Assembly: GCF_000420485.1 (NCBI RefSeq)
Contig: NZ_ATVA01000019.1
Coordinates: 62,001-126,000 of the forward strand
Length of the DNA stretch: 64,000 bases
Reading direction: 5' to 3'
Source: Paucidesulfovibrio longus DSM 6739
GTDB lineage: Bacteria; Desulfobacterota; Desulfovibrionia; Desulfovibrionales; Desulfovibrionaceae
The position numbers and the translations under genes were made by a program. This document shows, in pieces, positions 60,374-64,000 of the stretch. Below the pieces are notes generated by a model. The model did no database searches, had not been told where the DNA came from, and saw only the letters and a program-made list of their open reading frames with translations. Within the stretch, counting starts at the first letter, position 1. Every line of letters starts with the position of its first letter.

Positions 60374-61567
60374 ATGAAAAATCTGATGCTCGTCCTTGCT
60401 TCCAGCCTCATCACGCTTCTACTGCTTGAAGGCGTTTTACGTATCGCGCTTCCCCTGTTCTCGACACAGCCGGATCCTTTACAGGCCGAACGGCATCTCT
60501 ATTCGCCCTATCGGGGCCATGAACTCAACCCACTTTTCAACACGAAAAACAACACGGAAGGACGACTCCTGCATTCGCCGGACGGATTCAGACGCGACCA
60601 ACCCATCGCCGTGTGTAAGCAAGATCGAACCATCCGAATTTTCGCAATGGGCGCATCAACCCTCTACGGGCTCGGAACATGGGGAGGCGTCTACTCGAAC
60701 CATCGGGATCTCTTCAACTCGGAACTGCCAACGTTCCACCTGGAACAGACTCTGAACCGCCAGCTCAAGGAGGAGGGATCGTCGTGGCGGGTCGAAGTTA
60801 TCAACACCGCAGTGGTCGCCTACCAGACTTTCCAACAGCTCGTTTACCTCAATGAAAAGCTCCTAGACTACCACCCCGACATCATAATTAACATCGAAGG
60901 ACACAACGACTTTTACATTTCCGACCCAAGCTTTGAACCGTGGAACAGCTACGCCTACTCTTCGGTCCAGTTGACAAGAGCAATCAACCACCGAGACATT
61001 TTTACGGCTGTTCACCTGCTGGCCCGCGCTCTCGCTCCTTACTCCGCCCTGGCCGCACAAGTTGAAAAAAGAGTAACGCGCCCCATCTTTGAACGCAATA
61101 TTGCCCGACAGCCCGTCGCTCCGATAGATGCTCCGTATACGGATGAATCATACAGATCCGCTGCTCGCAAGACCTTTTTGCGCGCCTACTGGCAGATCAC
61201 TCAACTTGGAAAGCTGCATGATTTCAGGCACCTCATTTACCTCCAGCCGGAAATCGTCCTGGAACCAGCGGAGTTGCTCACAGAGCATGATCGACGGATT
61301 CTTGACATCACAGTCCGCAACATGCATCGCCCACCTGTAGAGATGCGCCACATACGTGACGAGCTGCCGGAGCTCTTCCGCTCCTATGGCCTTAGCTACT
61401 TCGACGCCGCCCAACTGACCGCGCCGGACAAGCCTGGAGACCTCTACGTGGACTACTGCCACCTTACGCCGCTTGGCGCGGAACGCCTCGCGGAGAACAT
61501 CTACCCCTCCTTGCTTTCGGCTATTCAGGAACGCATAGCGCAAAGGGAAGCACAGGGGCGGAATTGA
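60374..61567 (+). CDS. Membrane-anchored SGNH-hydrolase-like protein with altered nucleophile motif
   Basis: 397 residues. An N-terminal anchor (about 4-28) is followed by an SGNH-type domain. The GDS block reads MGASTLYG (Ser kept, Asp replaced by Ala), a GHNDF block supplies Asn, and YCHLTPLGAERLA supplies the late His. It may be an O-acyl esterase or transferase acting on the glycan outside the cytoplasm. It is distantly related to the genes at 38501 and 63722. AGGA lies before the ATG. Confidence 0.8.
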   Translation: MKNLMLVLASSLITLLLLEGVLRIALPLFSTQPDPLQAERHLYSPYRGHELNPLFNTKNNTEGRLLHSPDGFRRDQPIAVCKQDRTIRIFAMGASTLYGLGTWGGVYSNHRDLFNSELPTFHLEQTLNRQLKEEGSSWRVEVINTAVVAYQTFQQLVYLNEKLLDYHPDIIINIEGHNDFYISDPSFEPWNSYAYSSVQLTRAINHRDIFTAVHLLARALAPYSALAAQVEKRVTRPIFERNIARQPVAPIDAPYTDESYRSAARKTFLRAYWQITQLGKLHDFRHLIYLQPEIVLEPAELLTEHDRRILDITVRNMHRPPVEMRHIRDELPELFRSYGLSYFDAAQLTAPDKPGDLYVDYCHLTPLGAERLAENIYPSLLSAIQERIAQREAQGRN

Positions 61568-61836
61568 TGCAGCTGCAGTACCGAGCAGGCCTTTTGCATC
61601 ATGTCCACCAGCATGCCGCATGTGACGCTCTGCAAGGCATTCCCGCTCGGAAAAGTCAGACATCAACCCCGGTCCAGCCTGACGGCCAGCCACGAGGCAG
61701 GTGAGCCCCCCGCAGCTTCAAAGTGGGAAGGCCCCACCTGAATCCAGCGAGAGGCAAAGGGCAAGCCATCCCCTTGAGAACAGAGAAGGGCCAATTACCC
61801 AAGGTCACTGTTCATGTTACCCAAAGGACATAAAGC

Positions 61837-63732
61837 ATGTGCGGAATTGCAGGTATTTTAGGATACGAAAATGCCAGCGGCGAAAGCCTGGCCCGCTCCA
61901 TGACCGACCGCATTCCCCACCGCGGGCCGGACGACGCCGACGCATGGGCGGACGACGATGCGGGGATCGCCCTCGGACACCGCCGCCTCTCCATTCTCGA
62001 CCTCTCGCCCCTGGGCAGGCAGCCCATGCACTCCGCCTGCGGCCGCTTCGTCACGGTCTACAACGGCGAAGTCTACAACTTCGCGGAGATCAAGCGCGAA
62101 CTCGAACCATTGGGGCACGCCTTCAAGGGCGGTTCCGACACCGAGGTCATCCTCGCAGCGGTCCGGCAATGGGGCCTGCGCAAGGCGGTGACACGCTTCG
62201 TGGGCATGTTCGCCATCGCCCTCTGGGACCGTCAGGAGCGTAGCCTCTCCCTGGTCCGCGACCGCCTGGGCATCAAGCCGCTCTTCTACGGCCGCGTGAA
62301 CGGCGCGTTCGCCTTCGCCTCGGAGCTGAAGCCGCTGAAGGCCCTGCCGGGCTTCGACAACCATGTGAACAGGGAAGCTCTGAGCCTCTATTTCCGCCAC
62401 AATTACATCCCGGCTCCCTACAGCATCTATTCCAATATCTGGAAGTTGGAACCTGGAACGATCCTGACGCTGCGAGCCGGGCAAAGCGAACCGGAACTGG
62501 AGCAGTATTGGTCCGCCAGGGACGTGTGGATTTCCGGAGCGGCAGCCCCCTTTCCCGGGGATGCCAAGCAGGCTGCGGACGAACTGGAACGCCTGCTCCA
62601 GGATGCCGTCTCCCTGCGCATGGTCGCGGACGTGCCCCTGGGCGCGTTCCTTTCCGGAGGCATCGACTCCTCCACCGTGGTCGCGCTGATGCAGTCGCTT
62701 TCAAGCCGACCGGTCAAGACCTTCTGCATCGGATTCCATGAGAAGGGCTACAACGAAGCCGAACACGCAAAAGCCGTGGCGGCGCACCTCGGCACGGATC
62801 ACACGGAACTGTACCTCACCCCGCGCGAGATGCTCGACGTGGTTCCCCTGATCCCTCATTTCTGGGACGAACCCTTCTCCGACTCGTCGCAAATTCCAAC
62901 CTACTGCGTCAGCAAGCTCGCGCGGCAGAACGTTACGGTTTCCCTGTCCGGAGACGGCGGCGATGAACTTTTCGCAGGCTATCAGCGCTATTTTTGGATG
63001 AATGGCTGGAACACATTGTCCCGTGTGCCCCTGGCCGTACGCAAGGGCATGCGCTCGCTGCTGCGCCGACTTCCCCGCGGCAGCTTCGACCTGCTGGGCA
63101 GCGTCGGGCCAAAGATACGCTGGCGGCTGGACATGCTCGGCATGGCGGATTTCTCCGAATTCTACCGTTTTTTCATTTCCCATCAGAAACACCCGGAAGA
63201 CATTGTCCTTGGAGGCGCGGAGCCGCCCACCGCGTTGACGCGACCCGACAACCGCCTGGACACGGACCTGTTCCGGCAGATGATGTTCTGGGATCTTGTG
63301 TCCTACCTGCCGGACGACATCCTGACCAAGGTGGACCGGGCCAGCATGGCGGTAAGCCTGGAAGCGCGCGTCCCCCTGCTGGACCACCGCGTGGTGGAAT
63401 TCGCCTCCCGGCTGCCGACCGCCATGAATGTTCGCGGCGGGCAGGGGAAATGCGTTTTGAGGGACGTGCTGTATCGCTATGTCCCCCAAAACCTGGTGGA
63501 ACGCCCCAAAGTCGGCTTTGGCGTGCCCATTGAACACTGGCTCAAGAATGAATTGCGGGACTGGTGCGAGTCGTTGATCGGGGAAAGGCGACTCCGTGAG
63601 GAAGGCTATCTGGACTCGAAAATGGTCCGGCGCATGTGGGACGAATATCTCTCCGGCCAGGCCAATTGGCACTATTATCTCTGGGACGTGCTCATGTTCC
63701 AGGCCTGGCTGGAGCACAACATTGCACCATAA
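61837..63732 (+). CDS. Asparagine synthetase B-type glutamine amidotransferase (second copy)
   Basis: 631 residues. Glutaminase domain with Cys2 (MCGIAGIL), PHRGPDDAD and VYNGEVYNF; synthetase domain with FLSGGIDSSTVVAL, SGDGGDELFAGYQRYFW and KVDRASMAVSLEARVPLLDH. This copy looks like the exosortase/polysaccharide-linked subfamily and differs clearly from the copy at 45244. It may make a second amide on the glycan. AAAGGA precedes the ATG, and the last codons overlap the next gene. A 269-bp gap upstream shows no recognisable feature. Confidence 0.93.
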   Translation: MCGIAGILGYENASGESLARSMTDRIPHRGPDDADAWADDDAGIALGHRRLSILDLSPLGRQPMHSACGRFVTVYNGEVYNFAEIKRELEPLGHAFKGGSDTEVILAAVRQWGLRKAVTRFVGMFAIALWDRQERSLSLVRDRLGIKPLFYGRVNGAFAFASELKPLKALPGFDNHVNREALSLYFRHNYIPAPYSIYSNIWKLEPGTILTLRAGQSEPELEQYWSARDVWISGAAAPFPGDAKQAADELERLLQDAVSLRMVADVPLGAFLSGGIDSSTVVALMQSLSSRPVKTFCIGFHEKGYNEAEHAKAVAAHLGTDHTELYLTPREMLDVVPLIPHFWDEPFSDSSQIPTYCVSKLARQNVTVSLSGDGGDELFAGYQRYFWMNGWNTLSRVPLAVRKGMRSLLRRLPRGSFDLLGSVGPKIRWRLDMLGMADFSEFYRFFISHQKHPEDIVLGGAEPPTALTRPDNRLDTDLFRQMMFWDLVSYLPDDILTKVDRASMAVSLEARVPLLDHRVVEFASRLPTAMNVRGGQGKCVLRDVLYRYVPQNLVERPKVGFGVPIEHWLKNELRDWCESLIGERRLREEGYLDSKMVRRMWDEYLSGQANWHYYLWDVLMFQAWLEHNIAP

Positions 63733-64000
63733 GAAGCCGACAACGCTCTCTCTTCTGGCCACCACCCTGGCCGCGCTGATCCTGACGCTTGCGGTCCTGG
63801 AAATCTTTTTCCGTTTCCTTCCCGTCAACGAACTCCTGCTTTCGCAGCCCGTCAACGCGGCATCCCCCATGCTCCGATTTGTGCCCAACCAAACCCTGCT
63901 GCGTTCGAATGGGCCGTTCTTCTCGATGCAGAACACAGTGCACAGCAACAACTATGGGTTCATCAACAACCAGGATTACGACAAAGAGGCGGTGCCCCCC
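63722..64000 (+). CDS. SGNH-like membrane-anchored protein, N-terminal part (cut by right edge)
   Basis: 93 codons visible from a TTG at 63722, which has GGAG seven bases upstream and overlaps the amidotransferase stop. An N-terminal anchor (LATTLAALILTLAVLEIFF) is followed by FLPVNELLLSQPVNAASP and NTVHSNNYGFINNQDY, both closely matching the start of the gene at 38501. The GDS catalytic block would lie just beyond the edge. It is the paralogue that brackets the locus. Confidence 0.75.
   Translation, partial: MHHKKPTTLSLLATTLAALILTLAVLEIFFRFLPVNELLLSQPVNAASPMLRFVPNQTLLRSNGPFFSMQNTVHSNNYGFINNQDYDKEAVPP

Overview
The window looks like chromosome from a GC-rich sulfate-reducing bacterium of the Desulfovibrio group. 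The strongest evidence is an intact dsrA-dsrB-dsrD-dsrN locus (dissimilatory sulfite reductase, DsrD and a siroheme-amidase-type CobB homologue, minus strand, 31.1-35.4 kb). A CooA/CooS/CooC carbon monoxide module (6.0-9.6 kb), many PAS/HAMP sensor proteins and a large surface-glycan locus with an STT3-type oligosaccharyltransferase fit the same group. I see no insertion sequence, integrase, CRISPR array or rRNA. One tRNA-Arg(ACG) lies at 13308-13383.

Layout. 0-3.2 kb (minus): a membrane PP2C (SpoIIE-type) phosphatase, a STAS anti-anti-sigma protein and a secreted protein cut by the window edge, probably one partner-switching unit. 3.4-6.0 kb (plus): a periplasmic amino-acid-type binding protein and a HAMP-PAS histidine kinase. 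6.0-9.6 kb (plus): cooA, a near-perfect CooA-type palindrome, cooS, a hairpin, cooC. 9.9-12.9 kb (minus): a soluble five-PAS hybrid kinase. 13.3-14.0 kb (minus): tRNA-Arg and tag. 14.2-20.1 kb (plus): a promoter followed by an acyl-CoA dehydrogenase, an ETF:quinone-oxidoreductase-like flavoprotein and divergent EtfB and EtfA, a complete route from acyl-CoA oxidation to a membrane quinone. A long-chain acyl-CoA ligase at 26.0 kb could supply its substrate.

20.4-31 kb holds mixed genes: a low-complexity unknown protein, a radical SAM protein, CheV, a NeuB-type sialic-acid synthase coupled to an unusual winged-helix/Rossmann regulator, two coupled DUF4189-type secreted proteins, and a fused sugar dehydrogenase-acetyltransferase. 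31-38 kb holds the dsr operon, small conserved proteins, a phage-CII-like regulator and a lipoprotein.

38.5 kb to the right edge is a glycan locus. An SGNH protein and a minus-strand STT3/PglB-type oligosaccharyltransferase precede a winged-helix regulator. Then comes a long plus-strand run of tightly packed genes: radical SAM/SPASM, alpha/beta hydrolase, acetyltransferases, two asparagine-synthetase-type amidotransferases, epimerase, deacetylase, sulfotransferase, WbqC, methyltransferases, a PglK/MsbA-type ABC exporter, glycosyltransferases and SGNH proteins. Together they could build, decorate (acetyl, methyl, sulfo, amide), flip and transfer a glycan to protein. Within it, 48.8-51.1 kb is visibly AT-richer and looks acquired. 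There a methyltransferase gene is broken by an in-frame TAG with its missing C-terminus still readable. Several later glycan genes carry runs of C or G (up to ten), which could allow phase variation.
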